From Helicostylum pulchrum (Eukaryota > Mucoromycota > Mucoromycetes > Mucorales > Mucoraceae), in assembly GCA_025677825.1 (NCBI GenBank), contig JAIXMO010000041.1, positions 186,001-250,000 on the forward strand: a stretch of DNA of 64,000 bases. Direction: 5' to 3'. The notes under the pieces were generated by a model. It did not search any database, had not been told where the DNA came from, and saw nothing but the letters and a program-made list of their open reading frames with translations. Position numbers and translations under genes: made by a program. Positions 1 through 12,168 of the stretch are shown here, piece by piece (the stretch's first letter is position 1; each line of letters opens with the position of its first letter).

Positions 1-37
1 TATGTATTTATGTATATATAAAAAAGAAGATGTTTAT

Positions 38-1209
38 TTAACTATCAGCGAAACATGGAAGATAAGGTAATGCGGCTGTTGATCCACCGTCAACCGCAAT
101 AGCTTGTCCGGTTATAAAAGAGGCATCTCTACTGACTAAAAATGCTACCATAGCACCGACCTTTTAAAAAGAAAAATTGTTACTATTCTAAAATCTTTTT
201 TTATGTTTGTGTATATATACTTACTTCTTCTGGTCTACCGTATCTTTCTAAAGCGCTGTGAAGCATTGCTAGTCTCTGCTTTCGCGGGTCTTCGGTGACA
301 GCTTCTAATAAAGGTTTGGTCATTTCCGTTTCAATGACTCCCTAGGTATAATATATTAGTACATATCAACTTTGTAAAGTGCGTATAGCTTACAGGACAG
401 ACGGCATTGACACGGATATTTTTTCCATGCAATCTCCAAGCGCCAGTTTGACAAATATTGACGATACTTTTTTTTAAAAAAAATGGGGTTAACATATAGT
501 CCCAAAGAAGAGAAACCGTGTACTACTTACGCTGCCTTTGAAGCCGCATAAGACATTGATCCAGCGCCTGATCTTGCAGCGGCAACTTTAACATACGAAA
601 TTTAGTAAATCATATAATTAAATATGCCAGTAAACTTACTGGAAGCAGTGGCAACAATTGAACCGGCCGACTTTGGCTTTTGAGATGATGTATGCTCCAT
701 TGCTGCCGATGCATATTTGACGGCTGCAAATACACTAAAAATATTATATCTGTTACTATGTACATCTCGATATTACTAAAAGAAGTAGATAACTGTACCT
801 CCAAGCGTTGATAGTCATAGTTTCCAAGAACACCTCTTTAGTTTGTTCGGCCATAGACTTTGCGTTACCAATACCTGCATTAGCGAAATAAAAATCAAGA
901 CGATCATATTTCTTTATGGCATCATCAATAACACCTTTAACATCCTCATCAGAGCTCGCGTCCACAAGCTTAGCAATACATTCTACACCTGTAGTTTTGG
1001 TAATTTCTTCAGCTAAAGTAGCAAGATCACTATCCTTGATATCAGTAACATAAATAGCCTTTGGGTTCTTTTTAGAGATGGAGTAAGCAGTTGCTCGACT
1101 ATATTGGTTTAATTATTATCGATAGTATATATGTGTATAGCGATAAGGAAATTTACCCGATACCAGTTAAAGAGTTGCAGCCTGTAATGATTCCTACAAA
1201 GTTTTCCAT
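38..1209 (-). CDS. Short-chain dehydrogenase/reductase, copy 1 of tandem array
   Basis: Classical-type SDR, an NAD(P)-dependent oxidoreductase of unknown substrate, 271 aa. Seven exons: 1157-1209, 799-1098, 640-734, 531-585, 394-466, 225-341, 38-160; every junction is GT-AG and keeps the frame. The N-terminus reads MENFVGIITGCNSLTGIG, so the cofactor glycine motif is TGx5GIG instead of the usual TGx3GIG. ANAG (core beta-strand), NAW (catalytic Asn region), a Ser before YAASK (Tyr-x3-Lys catalytic pair) and a VDGG tail motif are all present. The start follows a poly-A leader on the coding strand and matches the starts of the two neighbouring copies. No signal or targeting peptide is seen, so it is probably cytosolic. 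Family assignment is firm; substrate is not inferable. Confidence 0.85.
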
Positions 1210-2120
1210 TTTTTTTTTTTTTTTTTGTAATCTGTTTAGATAAAAGATACAAGAGTAAAGAACATAAAAATTTAAAATATTTATATTGATATTTGGAATG
1301 TTCGGGACTGTACTTTCCATCTTTTGTTTCATTTTACAAAGATCTTTTTTTTTCGTGTGAAGAAATTATTTTAGTCATGCAAATATATCATATCGTTGTC
1401 AGATTTTTATCTTATACATGGTATGTACTTTTTTTTAAAAAAATAATATTCTTCAAATATAAGACTTTTTGAGAAAACTAAAATTTAACAGGTACATAAT
1501 TTTGAAAGCATATATCCTTCCCAAAGCCGAACAGGCATATATAATCATCATTAGTATATCGAATATTACTAACAGAGTAGTCGCAAACTAAGAATTGTTG
1601 TAATTGTCACAAGTGTTGCAGTTTAAGCTAACCTTTTTAATGATTTCATATAAACATCTGCAATTTTCGTACTTCATAATTTAATCTCAAAACATTAAAA
1701 GTAAAGGTAGTGCCTTCTTTAAGAAAAGAAAACCGGTGGCTATAAAATATTTAAAACACAACAATCTGAGAGTGATGTTCTTCTAATGCGAAAAAGATGG
1801 GTTAAAAGTTAAGAGCATAACTGCTTATTAGATGTGGTGTCATAAATGCCGATTAAAGAGGCTCGACTGAAATGGTCAATATTTCGTTTTTTTTTCAAAG
1901 GTCACACGTAACAATGTTTGGTGATCCCGGGATAAATTATATCTAAAACTTATATTACTTGAATAAAGAGCCTGTAATTTTTACCTGGTTCATTTAAATA
2001 TAGCTAAAAAGAAAGCAGATCGATCATTCTCTGAAAGCATCATTTATGCAAACGAAATGTATACTAATTGAAACTTCGTATTATAAACAAATTACCAGAA
2101 GAAAGTTCTCTTTATTTTAT
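1210..2120. other. Intergenic between SDR copies 1 and 2
   Basis: No convincing coding exon on either strand. It holds homopolymer tracts, including a T8A7 palindromic tract at 1429-1443, and presumably the promoter of copy 1 and the 3' region of copy 2. Confidence 0.5.
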
Positions 2121-3282
2121 TTATCCCTCCGCAAATAATGGAAGGTAAGAGAACGCGACAGTTGCTCCGCCATCGACTTTGATGGCTTGTTCTGTTATAA
2201 AGGATGCTTCATCACTTGCTAAAAAGGCAACCATAGCGCCAATCTAAAAAAAAAAAAAACCTGTTAATATTCTAGACTTTATTTCTAATTTGTATACTTG
2301 CTTCTTCTGGTCTGCCGTATCTTTCTAATGCATTATGTCTCATCATTAATTTATGCTTTTCAGGGTTTTGGTAAATGGTAGTTAATAGAGCTCCAGTCAT
2401 TTCTGTTTCAATAACGCCCTAGATATAACAGGTTAGTATATATTCTTATGTATAAGCATAATGCAAACGGAATTAACTCGAATATTCTTCCCGTGTAATC
2501 TCCAAGCCCCAGTTTGACAAAGGTTAATAACACTAGGGAAAATTAATCAACACATATTCAAAATAAATTCTTCCTTCCTATACTGGACTTACGCTGCCTT
2601 GGAAGCTGCGTAGGACATTGACCCGGATCCCGATCTTGTACCCGCAACTAATGTAGTTATGTAAAATTTAACAAAGCGTATGGCTAGATATATTTTTAAT
2701 CTTACTTGAAGCGGTAGCTACAATTGAGCCGCCTGACTTTGGCTTCTGAGACGACGGTTGCTCCATTGCTGCTGATGCATATTTGATTGCCGCAAACACG
2801 CTGTATTTTATATTTTGTTACTATTACAAAAATAAAGTTCGATATATTATAACAATGCATACCTCCAACAATTGATAGTCATCGCCTTAGCAAAAATATT
2901 TTTGGTGTGCTCAGTCAATGCCGCTCGTTACCAATACCTGCATTGGCGTAGTAAAAATCAAGACGGCCGTATTTTTTCAGAGCTTCAGCAATAATACTTT
3001 GAATATCTTCATCTGAGCTGGCATCCATACGTTTTGGAATACATTCAGCACCTGTAGTCTTGGTTATATTTTGTGCTAAATTAGAAAGATTGCTATCGTT
3101 AATATCCGTAACATAAATAATCACGGGGCTCTTTTTAGCAATAACATAAGCAGATGCACGACTACAAACATTTACTGTTTAATGAAAGTATATTTTTACT
3201 TCTTTTTAGTTATAAAAATAAATAAATACCCAATACCGACTAAAGAGTTACAACCTGTAATAATTCCTACAAAGTTTTCCAT
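2121..3282 (-). pseudogene. Short-chain dehydrogenase/reductase, copy 2, disabled
   Basis: Same architecture as its neighbours: exons at 3230-3282, 2863-3161, 2706-2800, 2593-2647, about 2460-2532, about 2302-2418, 2121-2243. Exon 2 is 299 nt where both sister copies have 300 nt. One base is missing near 2920-2928, after the ANAGIGN segment, giving a TGA at 2915-2917; shifting frame restores a family-like reading that ends in MTINCW. At the end of exon 5 the donor GT of the sister copies is replaced by AT (2458-2459, read on the minus strand), and exon 6 ends in GC instead of GT. The YAASK catalytic motif is still readable. Two independent lesions argue for a real pseudogene over a single sequencing error. 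It may still be transcribed. Confidence 0.8.
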
Positions 3283-4355
3283 TTTTTTTTAATATGTGAG
3301 AATAACGAAGAAAGTAAAGAACAAGTATTGTGGTTGATCCTGTTTGAACCTGAATTATCTTCTTGTCACGTGAACAGAGCGATTAAGCTTGGCCGTGTAA
3401 CCATAGTTGGGCCAGCTTCTAGGTTTTATACGAAATAAAGGGTAAAGAAACTTATTGAATTATTAAGCAAAATATGTACCGAGATATTCGCTAGATAATA
3501 ACATGAATAGTTTTTATACTGCTAATTGTATATATTACCTCTCATAACTTAGTTTGCCGAAGTAAAAATAACTTAAACAATCAGTGATCTTTTATGATCT
3601 TTTTAAATAAACAGTATCTCCATCACAGAAAAAGTTTGTGAGGTTATAGTCAGCAACACTTGTTACATATTTACTCTGCTTAAATTTTCTCCTGTAATTA
3701 TTCGGCAGTTTGAGGAAATATATTTCAGTTACATCTTTTTTAAGCTCTTTAGGTACATCAGGACTATTCCAGACTTCCAATAAATAATGGAGCTTTTTTT
3801 TTTACATCAGTAGAGTTTTCACGAATAGTTTTTTCTCCTAATAATTTAACTATCACTAATCCGCATATAATAGCAATTGATTGAGAAAACTTCAATTTAT
3901 AGGATTTGCAAAAATTGCGAACAGCTTCTATGTTAAGAGCTGACTGGAATACTTCATCTTGTTGTATTCTAGAAATTTTCTTGAAATTAATTACGTAGGT
4001 AACCTTCATAATTAATTATATCTAGAGAATTCTCTCATTTTATAGTAAACTATCAATGAGTTATTTTTTCACTTGTACTAATAAGCAAAAGAAATCACTT
4101 TTTTTTTAAAGAACGTATACTTTATTTGTACGACATGCAAATATAATATCAGGTACACAAAGGCTTTTTTTTAGATTGATCCGAAGCACAAACTATATTT
4201 TTCTGATACACATTGAAATCTTTGGTGATACGTAGTATATGTATAGTAGTATTACGAATCTCTATAAAGAATTTGCTTTTTTATTTACTGGGGGAATTAA
4301 GTTATTTATGTGTATTAAAGAAATTGATATAACCATGGAAAGGGATGCGAGTTGC
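3283..4355. other. Intergenic between SDR copies 2 and 3
   Basis: About 1.1 kb between arrayed genes. It holds one doubtful minus-strand reading (3592-4009, separate entry), A/T homopolymers and no recognisable repeat. The 3' end of copy 3 lies at its right edge. Confidence 0.5.
3592..4009 (-). pseudogene. Possible decayed ORF pair, unknown family
   Basis: Two overlapping minus-strand readings in different frames, 4009-3764 (81 aa, ATG start) and 3780-3592 (no ATG), could be one coding sequence broken by a frameshift near 3765-3795, close to a T9 run. The first has a hydrophobic stretch (IAIICGLVIVKLL). The second reads as coding-like hydrophilic protein. No family was recognised. It could equally be chance open frames in AT-rich DNA. 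Confidence 0.2.
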
Positions 4356-5553
4356 TTAGCTTTCACCGAAGAAAACACTGTAAGGCATAGCGGCAGAGAC
4401 ACCACCGTCAACCTTGATGTCTTGACCGGTAATGTAAGAGCCAGCGGAACTAGCCAAGAAAGCAACAGTTTCGGAAACCTAAAGAAACAAAGTATTATTA
4501 GATACTAGATTATTATTTTTTAATGTATATTTACTTACTTCTTCGGGTCTACCGTATCTTTCCAAAGCAATAGTCTGCATAAGAGATTTTTCCAACTCGG
4601 GACGATTTTCAATGGCAGCGAAAACAACATCAGTCATTTCGGTTTTAATAAGACCCTAAGCCATTAATAAAAAAAAGGGATAAATATTTAAGTAACATGT
4701 TTTTTGTTGTTGATGATAACTTACAGGACAGACAGAGTTGACTCTGATGTTTTTTCCGTGTAATCTCCAAGCAGCAGTTTGACAAGTGTTGATAACACTA
4801 CAAAATATAATTATTAGACACATCAACCATGTTTTCTTTTGTTATCCAAAGTACTTACGCAGCCTTTGATGCAGAATAAGACATGGGCCCACCACCGGAT
4901 CTAACCCCACCGACTAATGAAAAAAAAAAGTGTTGTTAGTAACAACGTAAGTAAAAACTAACATATATGTACTTACCGGAAGCATTACAGATAATTGCAC
5001 CACCACTGACAGGCTTTTCTTCGGAGGTCTTTTGCATAGCAATGGAAGCATATTTACAAGCAGCGAAAGCACTATTAAAATAAATAATTAAAACTCATTC
5101 TAGAATAAAGCACACACTCTTTTTTTTTAAGAAAAAAAAAACTTACCTCCAGGCGTTAACGCTCATCATTTCCATATAGGCTTCCTTGGTTTGGCTAACG
5201 AAGGGGTGACGACCAGCAACACCGGCGTTAGCGAAGAAAACGTCAAGACGACCATACTTATCCATAGCAGCGTTAATGATAGCTAAGATATCCTCATCAC
5301 AACTAGCATCAGCCTTCATGCCAATACAGTCAACACCAGTGGTGGCCTTAACATCCTCAGCTAAAGTATATAAATCACTATCCTTGATATCAGTAACATA
5401 GATAGCCTTGGCGTTCATTTTGGCGAAAGAGTAGGCAGCGGCACGACTACAGAAAAATTGTTAATAAATACTTCTCTCTGTTCGTCTTGGTATAACTTAC
5501 CCAATACCGGTTAAAGAGTTAGCTCCTGTAATAATGCAAACGTATCCTTCCAT
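4356..5553 (-). CDS. Short-chain dehydrogenase/reductase, copy 3 of tandem array
   Basis: Intact SDR of 271 aa, paralogous to the two copies downstream on the same strand. Seven exons: 5501-5553, 5147-5446, 4977-5071, 4859-4913, 4725-4797, 4539-4655, 4356-4478; their lengths (53, 300, 95, 55, 73, 117, 123 nt) are identical to copy 1, so all introns predate the duplication. The N-terminus is MEGYVCIITGANSLTGIG with the same two-residue-longer glycine loop. ANAGV, NAW, SYSASKAA and NSVCPGLIKTEM (the PG motif after the active site) are readable, and the tail is VDGG. The substrate is unknown. Codon use looks slightly more biased to C-ending codons than copies 1 and 2, which could mean higher expression. 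Confidence 0.87.
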
Positions 5554-8109
5554 ATTTGTATTTTTTTTATAAAAATTGTATAAAGGAAAAAGGGAAAAAA
5601 AGACAACAGAAGAAAAAAATAGCACGTTCTTGTATCAATTGATAGGATACACAAGAAGTCCAGGTCTTTAAGTGGTAGTTGCACCAGCCAAAATTAAGTT
5701 ATGTGAGTATTTTCTCCATTTTGCTGAAGTAGAATATACGGAACGGTTCTAAACCGCGCTTTGGTAATTTTTTTTACAAATTTATGATTGCACTCAGACT
5801 GTATAAAGTACCGCCTGTTTATTTCTATATGTACGTTATCGAAAAAAGAGAGAAATACATCAAAATGATAAAAACGCAATAACGTGGGATAGAGTTTTTT
5901 CTTGTAAAAGTTAATTTAATTTATTTTAGACAAAAGATATATTGTATTACCAAGGAGGTTTATCGATTTGTACTTAAAAACAGTATATATAAAGTTCGCA
6001 TGTGAAGTATTACTGTTAAAATGGTGCATTTGTTGGTTTCAATTGAGAAGCTTTTTTTTTTGTGAGAGGTAATTAACAGCCAATAGAGACACAGTGAAAC
6101 TTTCGCTTACTTATCCGAGAGGCCCGAAATGTTGTTGTACGCTACCAAGATTTCCATTTATCTGTTTCGAATAATTCAGTTTCTTTTTTTGGAGTATACA
6201 GTTGAGGTTTTATAAATAACGCATGCTGCGGTAGATAAAAAAGGCATTTTTTTTTTACGTAGCTGCTTTATCTTTTTTACTCGTAACAAAAAATTCCTAA
6301 TGTATATATATTTTGTCAACGTATTTTATTTTATGTAATATTTGACACACTATAATAAATTACACACACACCCTTTCGAGTTTGTCCTACTGTCTTCAAG
6401 GTAATTTACTTTACGTGCGGAAGTTTAAATATATTCGCAATGTTTAGCTGGTAATACAGCGTATTGCGTTACAGTAGTACGATAAACAAGATGATAGAAG
6501 TGTATACAAAATTTATTTGTAAGTACCGTACAAAAAAAGAACTCTAAATTGACATCTTTGTAAAATCAATAAACAGTGTGATAACAGAAATGATTATTAT
6601 TAATACCGTGTACATGAAAAATCTCATATATCTCATTTGCATTTTGAATTAATCATCTGGTTAATGTTTACATAGTTATTAAACGCTTTGTTAACCTACT
6701 TTTTATTTATTTTTTAAAAAAAATACTATTGAAGACGTGCAAATATCTTACGTAACCATGTATGTAAATTTTGGATTTTAGATTTTTCGAGATAAGAAAA
6801 ATAATGAATTTACATAGTTAGTGAACTGAGCAGACGTATTAAAAACTACGATGGTGTTCAATTTAAGGATGAACTTTTGCAAAATTCCAGGCCCCATTAA
6901 ATCACTTTAAAGAGGGATTCAACATTTTTTTTATTAAGAAACAGAAAAGCATTTCAGACCCAAGTTGTATAATACAGAATGGTTGTTTTAAATATAAAAA
7001 AGCACTTTATTATCATTGGTTTTTCACAAATAAAGGCAAAGTAGATCTTGAGTAATTACAAAAACACAAAAGGGGTTTGACCCCCAGAATCATCAAAAAT
7101 GATCAATAAAAAAAAAAGTAAAAAAAAATCGAGAAAAATATGAAACGACAAGCAGTTTTCAGTCTTTGGTATTAAAAACAACATCCGCAAGACTAACGTT
7201 TACTAAATAACTTGAGAAAAAGAATCATTTGCCGATGTTTATTCTTACAAAGAAAACACTTTATTTCGATCATTGTTAAAATGAGGTAATGCCTAATATT
7301 CACTTTAAATAGTTCTCGAGATCACCCAAGTTATTGCACAGAAAAATATGCTACGTATTTTTTTGCAATCCCTTTGTTTAAATAACATGGATTGATAATA
7401 CACTTTTGAAGACTAGACGCTTTTATATAATCTTGCCGCCATTTTTGTGATAGCTACTCGCAAGTAAATTGTAATATATTAAATGAAAACATACATACGT
7501 AATATACTACTTACCCAACGAGCTTTTCCGCGTATTTTTTATCGTGAGTATTATTGTCGGTAAAGCCTTTACAAGAAAATATACAAAATGCTTGTTATCT
7601 TGGGAGGATTATTTCAGTCTAAAAAAGCAAGATATTAAATACCTTATAAAAGCTGACTTGTCATTTCCGCCGGTAGCTATTCCTCCGTACTCAACGGCAA
7701 CAGTACATATATCTTCTTCAGGTGTATGAATATAGGTATCGCAGTTCACGTTACGTATGTATGGAATTATAGTCAAAGAAAGGAAAATAAAAACCAGCTA
7801 CTTCATCATTTTATAAAAAAACGAGGTTTTGTTTATTCCTTGTGAGAGTTAATTTGACTGCTGTTGAAACCTGAAACCATAAAACGTTCACAACATGAGT
7901 CGTTTCATTATTTGTGATACATTAATACCATGAATCCTACATTGCCTACACAAAAGAAAGATTAGAAAAAAAAGTCATAATTGCTCAAGATAACATAAAG
8001 TCTTTTTTTTTTTACAAATTATTTTCATAAGTTATTCACAAATGTGTTTATTCTATTGTTAAAAGTATAAATTGGCTATTCATAACAAACTGTTTTTTTT
8101 TCATATGGC
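5554..8109. other. 2.5-kb gene-poor AT-rich region
   Basis: No supported gene. Reading frames are short and broken. A coding-like minus-strand stretch of roughly 40 codons near 7620-7745 has no recognisable family or clear ends. Homopolymer tracts (T6A8 at about 6710-6723) are the main feature. The left end should contain the promoter of SDR copy 3. Confidence 0.45.
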
Positions 8110-8661
8110 CTAAAGAGCAACAGCAGCAAACGTAGCAGCTAGGGCAAGTACACCATAATATATAGCGGTTCTTTTCTTTCCAGAAGCATTATTTCCCTCT
8201 CTATCAGTAGGAGCAGGAGCATAAGTAGGAGATTTTTTGGGAGGAGTTGCGGTGTAGTTGTCAGGAGGAGCAAAATTTAAAAAAACAGGCTGAATACAGC
8301 TTTGGATATCAGCACTACGAGTGTGTTCCTCGGTTAAATAACCAGCAGGCAACATACGAAACTTGTACAAATATTGCTTATAATCCGATAAAGAAAAGTT
8401 CCAAGAATTAGCATGAACTAAGAAATCAAAAGAAGGTTCCTTGATAGGAATATTTTTGTAGGTTACCAACCATTCTTCAGAGAGATCTACGCGATGTTGC
8501 TTGATAACATCAATGTCAATGTTGCCGCTTTTAAAGTAAGAGGTTGTAAAGACAGGAAGAGTAGAGTCCCAGGTAATGTTACGGCGTTCATCAATGTACC
8601 AGGTAACGTTGTTCAAAGGAGCAGTGAAAGCGGTAGTGTTTGTATAAGGAGCACAGGACAT
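8110..8661 (-). CDS. Small Asn-glycosylation-site-rich protein with hydrophobic tail
   Basis: Uninterrupted 183-residue ORF, unknown family. It carries several N-glycosylation sequons (NTT, NVT, NIT, NFS, NYT, NAS) and a C-terminal hydrophobic segment (YYGVLALAATFAAVAL) ending exactly at the C-terminus, preceded by a basic KKR and a small-residue NASG stretch. That layout resembles a GPI-attachment signal or a tail anchor. No N-terminal signal peptide is visible after the ATG, which does not sit well with the sequons. The frame stays open upstream of the ATG without another Met, and a TATA-like element lies about 60 nt upstream, so an upstream coding exon is unlikely. A Pro-rich linker (about residues 130-150) precedes the tail. 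Confidence 0.65.
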   Translation of the reverse strand: MSCAPYTNTTAFTAPLNNVTWYIDERRNITWDSTLPVFTTSYFKSGNIDIDVIKQHRVDLSEEWLVTYKNIPIKEPSFDFLVHANSWNFSLSDYKQYLYKFRMLPAGYLTEEHTRSADIQSCIQPVFLNFAPPDNYTATPPKKSPTYAPAPTDREGNNASGKKRTAIYYGVLALAATFAAVAL

Positions 8662-8721
8662 GATTAAATTATTATGTGTATTGTTATTAAAGAAAAAGAA
8701 ACTTGGTAAAAAGGCATTGGG

Positions 8722-8731
8722 CTTTTATATA
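8722..8731 (-). promoter_or_regulatory. TATA-like box of the 183-aa protein gene
   Basis: The minus strand reads TATATAAAAG about 60 nt before the ATG at 8661, a good TATA match at a plausible distance. It fixes the likely transcription start near 8700 and argues that the annotated ATG is the first one. Confidence 0.5.
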
Positions 8732-9746
8732 GCGATTGAAGCAAACTTATGTTATACAGAAAGGAACGTTTGGATAAGCGTTAGGAAGAACGGGTTGTAA
8801 TCGGCGCACTCATAAAAGCCCTACCGTAACATTTACATGTAAAATATGTAAATAAAATAGCCAAGCTTCAACTGATGTCGTACATTGCTTGGCATAACAT
8901 TATTATAATGTTGGATCATATATGTTGGTGAGACTATTTCGCGTCCTGATTTTATTCGGATCGCCAATGTTTAATTTTCTACAAAGTTTTATCGCCAAGA
9001 CTTCCTTAGCATTCAGAATGTGGGGTATGGTAGAAATTACAAATATGGATCTGTGTGTTCCGGTTCAGATTAAAAAAAAAAGTGTATTATTCTAATGCAG
9101 TATCCTTAAGCTTTATTTATATATGTATATATGTGTTTATGCTGGAAGTTCATTTCAAAAATTTAAAGACCAAAATAAAGCTGATATGAAAAATAGCGTG
9201 ATTTTTTTATGCCTACATAAGAGCACTATAATATACCAAATTAACCACAAACGATAACATAATTTCTCATTGTAAAATGCAACAGAAAGATGATAAACGG
9301 CAAAGTAAGGTGAGAAAGAAGAATATTATTTACAAAGTAAGCCATTTCAATTGGCTCGGACATAAACAGATGGTCATCTGAACCTTGATATTTAAAGACT
9401 TGATATTTACCTCTTTAATAACAAGTAAAAGTACTTGATACTCGTACGTAAAAATGCAGATTTAAGCCAAGAGTGACACAATGTCTATTTACTTATTTAT
9501 TAAGCAATATACATCTTATAAGTAAAAAAAAACACTCTCTTTCCCTCGAGAAGAAGACCAATTATTGCTTCTTACTAATCCAAAGCTTCTTTTTAGAGTT
9601 ATTCTTCTTTTCTCAAAAAGAACAGTTTAAATGCAACTCAGAGTGGCTTGTGACGGCTTTTACTTGTAAAAAAGGGTCTATTTGGGTTTTTCCATTTTTT
9701 TTTTCTTAGTTTCTCTTTAACCTTTGTATTAAATTAACATAAAAAT
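8732..9746. other. Intergenic between divergent genes
   Basis: About 1 kb shared by the divergent 183-aa protein gene and LSG1. No conserved coding reading was found. T-rich tracts close to 9700 probably belong to the LSG1 promoter. Confidence 0.45.
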
Positions 9747-11988
9747 ATGCCTCCACCAAAGAAGAAGCCCACTAGTTCTCTCGGTAGAGCTGTTATTAGA
9801 TCTCGTTTCCAAGGTCAAAAGGCCATTGCCCTTGACGAAGGTATCCTTGTAAGTTGAATTGTTTCTCGAGATTTCTTCGTTTTTTATTCTAATTTTTTTT
9901 TTGTTGACCGCAGCATACAACAGAAGTTGCCGAAGGACCTAAATGGGTTAAAATGCAAAGTATTACACAAGAAAACGATTTAGATGCTTTCTTGAGTACC
10001 GCAGCACTTGCTGGTACCGATTTCACAGCTGGTAATAATAACAATAATAATAATAAAAGTTATGCTAGATCTAAACTATTTTAACTTTTATTAGAAAGAT
10101 TAAACGTCAAAGTTATTCAAAACGATTATCAAAATCCTTTCTTGATTTCCGAACAAGAAGAAAAGGAGAGAATTATTAAGCAAGACGCCAACATTGATAA
10201 ATTATCAGTACCTCGCAGACCTCATTGGGATAAAACCATGACCGGAGAGCAAGTACAACGTAATGAACGTGAAGCGTTTTTGAACTGGAGACGTTCGATG
10301 GCAACTTTAGAAGACGAAGAAGGTTTATTATTAACACCCTTCGAAAAGAATCTTGAAGTTTGGCGTCAATTATGGAGAGTTATCGAAAGGTCGCAACTCA
10401 TTGTTCAAATTGTCGATGCACGTAACCCAATGTTATTTAGATCTGCCGATCTTGAGAAATATGTAGTTGAAGTAGACGAAAACAAAACAAATTTGTTATT
10501 GATTAATAAGGCTGATTTCTTGACTGTCAAGCAAAGAAAGAAGTGGGCCGATTATTTCGATTCTCAAGGTATTAAATATACTTTCTTCTCAGCTGCACTT
10601 GCTGCTCAAACAATGCAAGAGGAAGAAGAGGAAAGAGAACGTCAAGAGTTGGAAGCTTCTTTGAAGGCTCAAGCTGCTAGAGCCAATGATGAAGATAACG
10701 AAGAAGATAGTGATGAGGAAGTTGCTCAAGAATACAAGGAGGAGGAGGAGGTCGAGGAAAAGAAGGAACCTGTTGAAAAGATTACTGACTTTTTGTCAAA
10801 GGTTTCTCTTAATGTTGAAAGTGAAGAAAAGGATGATGAGCGTACTCGTCTTCGTACTACCACTGATTTGTTGGATTTATTGATTGAACAAACCCCTGTC
10901 GTCAAGAGTAAGTCGTTGTTGTTGTTGTTGTGTGTATGTGTTTTGCATACAAGTAGACTAATTTTTTTTATGTAATATAGACGAAAATGGTGAGATCGAA
11001 AAGGTTACCATTGGTTTAGTTGGTTATCCTAATGTAGGTAAATCTAGTACCATTAATGCTATTATTGGTGAAAAGCGTGTATCAGTTTCTTCTACTCCTG
11101 GTAAGACCAAGCATTTCCAAACTATTCATTTAACACCTGGTCTTGTCCTTTGTGATTGTCCTGGTTTGGTTTTCCCTACTTTCTCTACCACTAAAGCTGA
11201 TCAAGTCTGTAACGGTATTTTACCTATTGATCAACTTCGTGAGCATTCTGGTCCTTGTGACTTGGTCACTAAGCGTATTCCTCAAAATGTACTTGAAGCT
11301 ACTTATGGTATTCGTATTCGTACAGTTCCTATAGAGGACGGTGGTACTGGTCTTCCTAGTAGTGCTGAATTATGTTCTACTTATGCTATTGCAAGAGGTT
11401 ATGTCCGTTCTAGTCAAGGTAATCCTGATGAAGCTCGTGCAGCAAGATATATTTTGAAAGATTATGTTAATGTAAGTGTTATACTGTATAAAATAGCGAA
11501 GAAAAGAATATTAAACTGTTATATAATAGGGTAAACTTTTGTTTTGTCATCCTCCTCCTGGTATTACAGCAGAGGACTTCAATGCTGAAATTAATGCAGC
11601 AGCACTCAAGGTATTCAAGAAACTGGCACCTACAACACGTGTACCATCTACAGCGTTAAATTATGTTGCGCCTTCTGATGGTACTAGAACCCAATCTGGA
11701 ACTAAAACAGATGCAGTGGATAAAGCATTTTTCCATAAAAATTTAGTAGCAACTAACGTAAGCGGAAAGCAATCGGTTGGATCTTCTATGACAGGTGGTC
11801 GTGTTACATTATATCCCCATCAACGTGTACTTGCGGATGATGGTACACCTTTACCTATGAACAGAAAAGCTCGTATGGCTTTAGTTCAAGCTAATTTAGG
11901 TGACGTGGGTGATGTCAGCTCAAAGAAGCATAGAAAGGGAAAGAAGCATGTCAAGGTTAGAAGTGGTGCTGGTTATGATTACTTGTAA
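9747..11988 (+). CDS. LSG1: Lsg1-type large ribosomal subunit GTPase
   Basis: Cytoplasmic circularly permuted GTPase of late 60S ribosome maturation; in yeast Lsg1 is needed for release of the export adaptor Nmd3. Five exons: 9747-9848, 9914-10031, 10095-10907, 10981-11471, 11530-11988, giving 660 aa (yeast about 640). G motifs occur in permuted order: NKAD (G4) at about residue 211, GYPNVGKS (G1) at 359-366 and DCPG (G3) at 403-406, with VDARNPMLF just before G4. An acidic Glu/Asp-rich insert (about 255-315) separates G4 from G1, as in Lsg1. The N-terminus is basic (MPPPKKKP) and the tail is Lys-rich, fitting rRNA contact. All introns are GT-AG. Confidence 0.95.
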
Positions 11989-12168
11989 ATTTTTTTTGTC
12001 ACATAATAAAAAATAAAATATTCTTTATACATAATTTCGATGACGTATTACTTTTTTTTTAAAAGCGGAAGTTAGCGACAACATGCCATGTTTTATATAA
12101 AAAAAAAGACAGGACTTTTCTGCTGTCACTTTTTCTCTTTCTTTTAGTTTAACTTTTTTTTTTAACCC

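Noticed and set aside
4239..4508. 89-codon plus-strand ORF
   Set aside because: Antisense to the last exon of SDR copy 3, whose splice pattern and protein motifs are clear.
7544..7729. 61-codon plus-strand ORF in the 5.5-8.1 kb gap
   Set aside because: No recognisable motif; the opposite strand is equally open in part, so coding strand cannot be decided.
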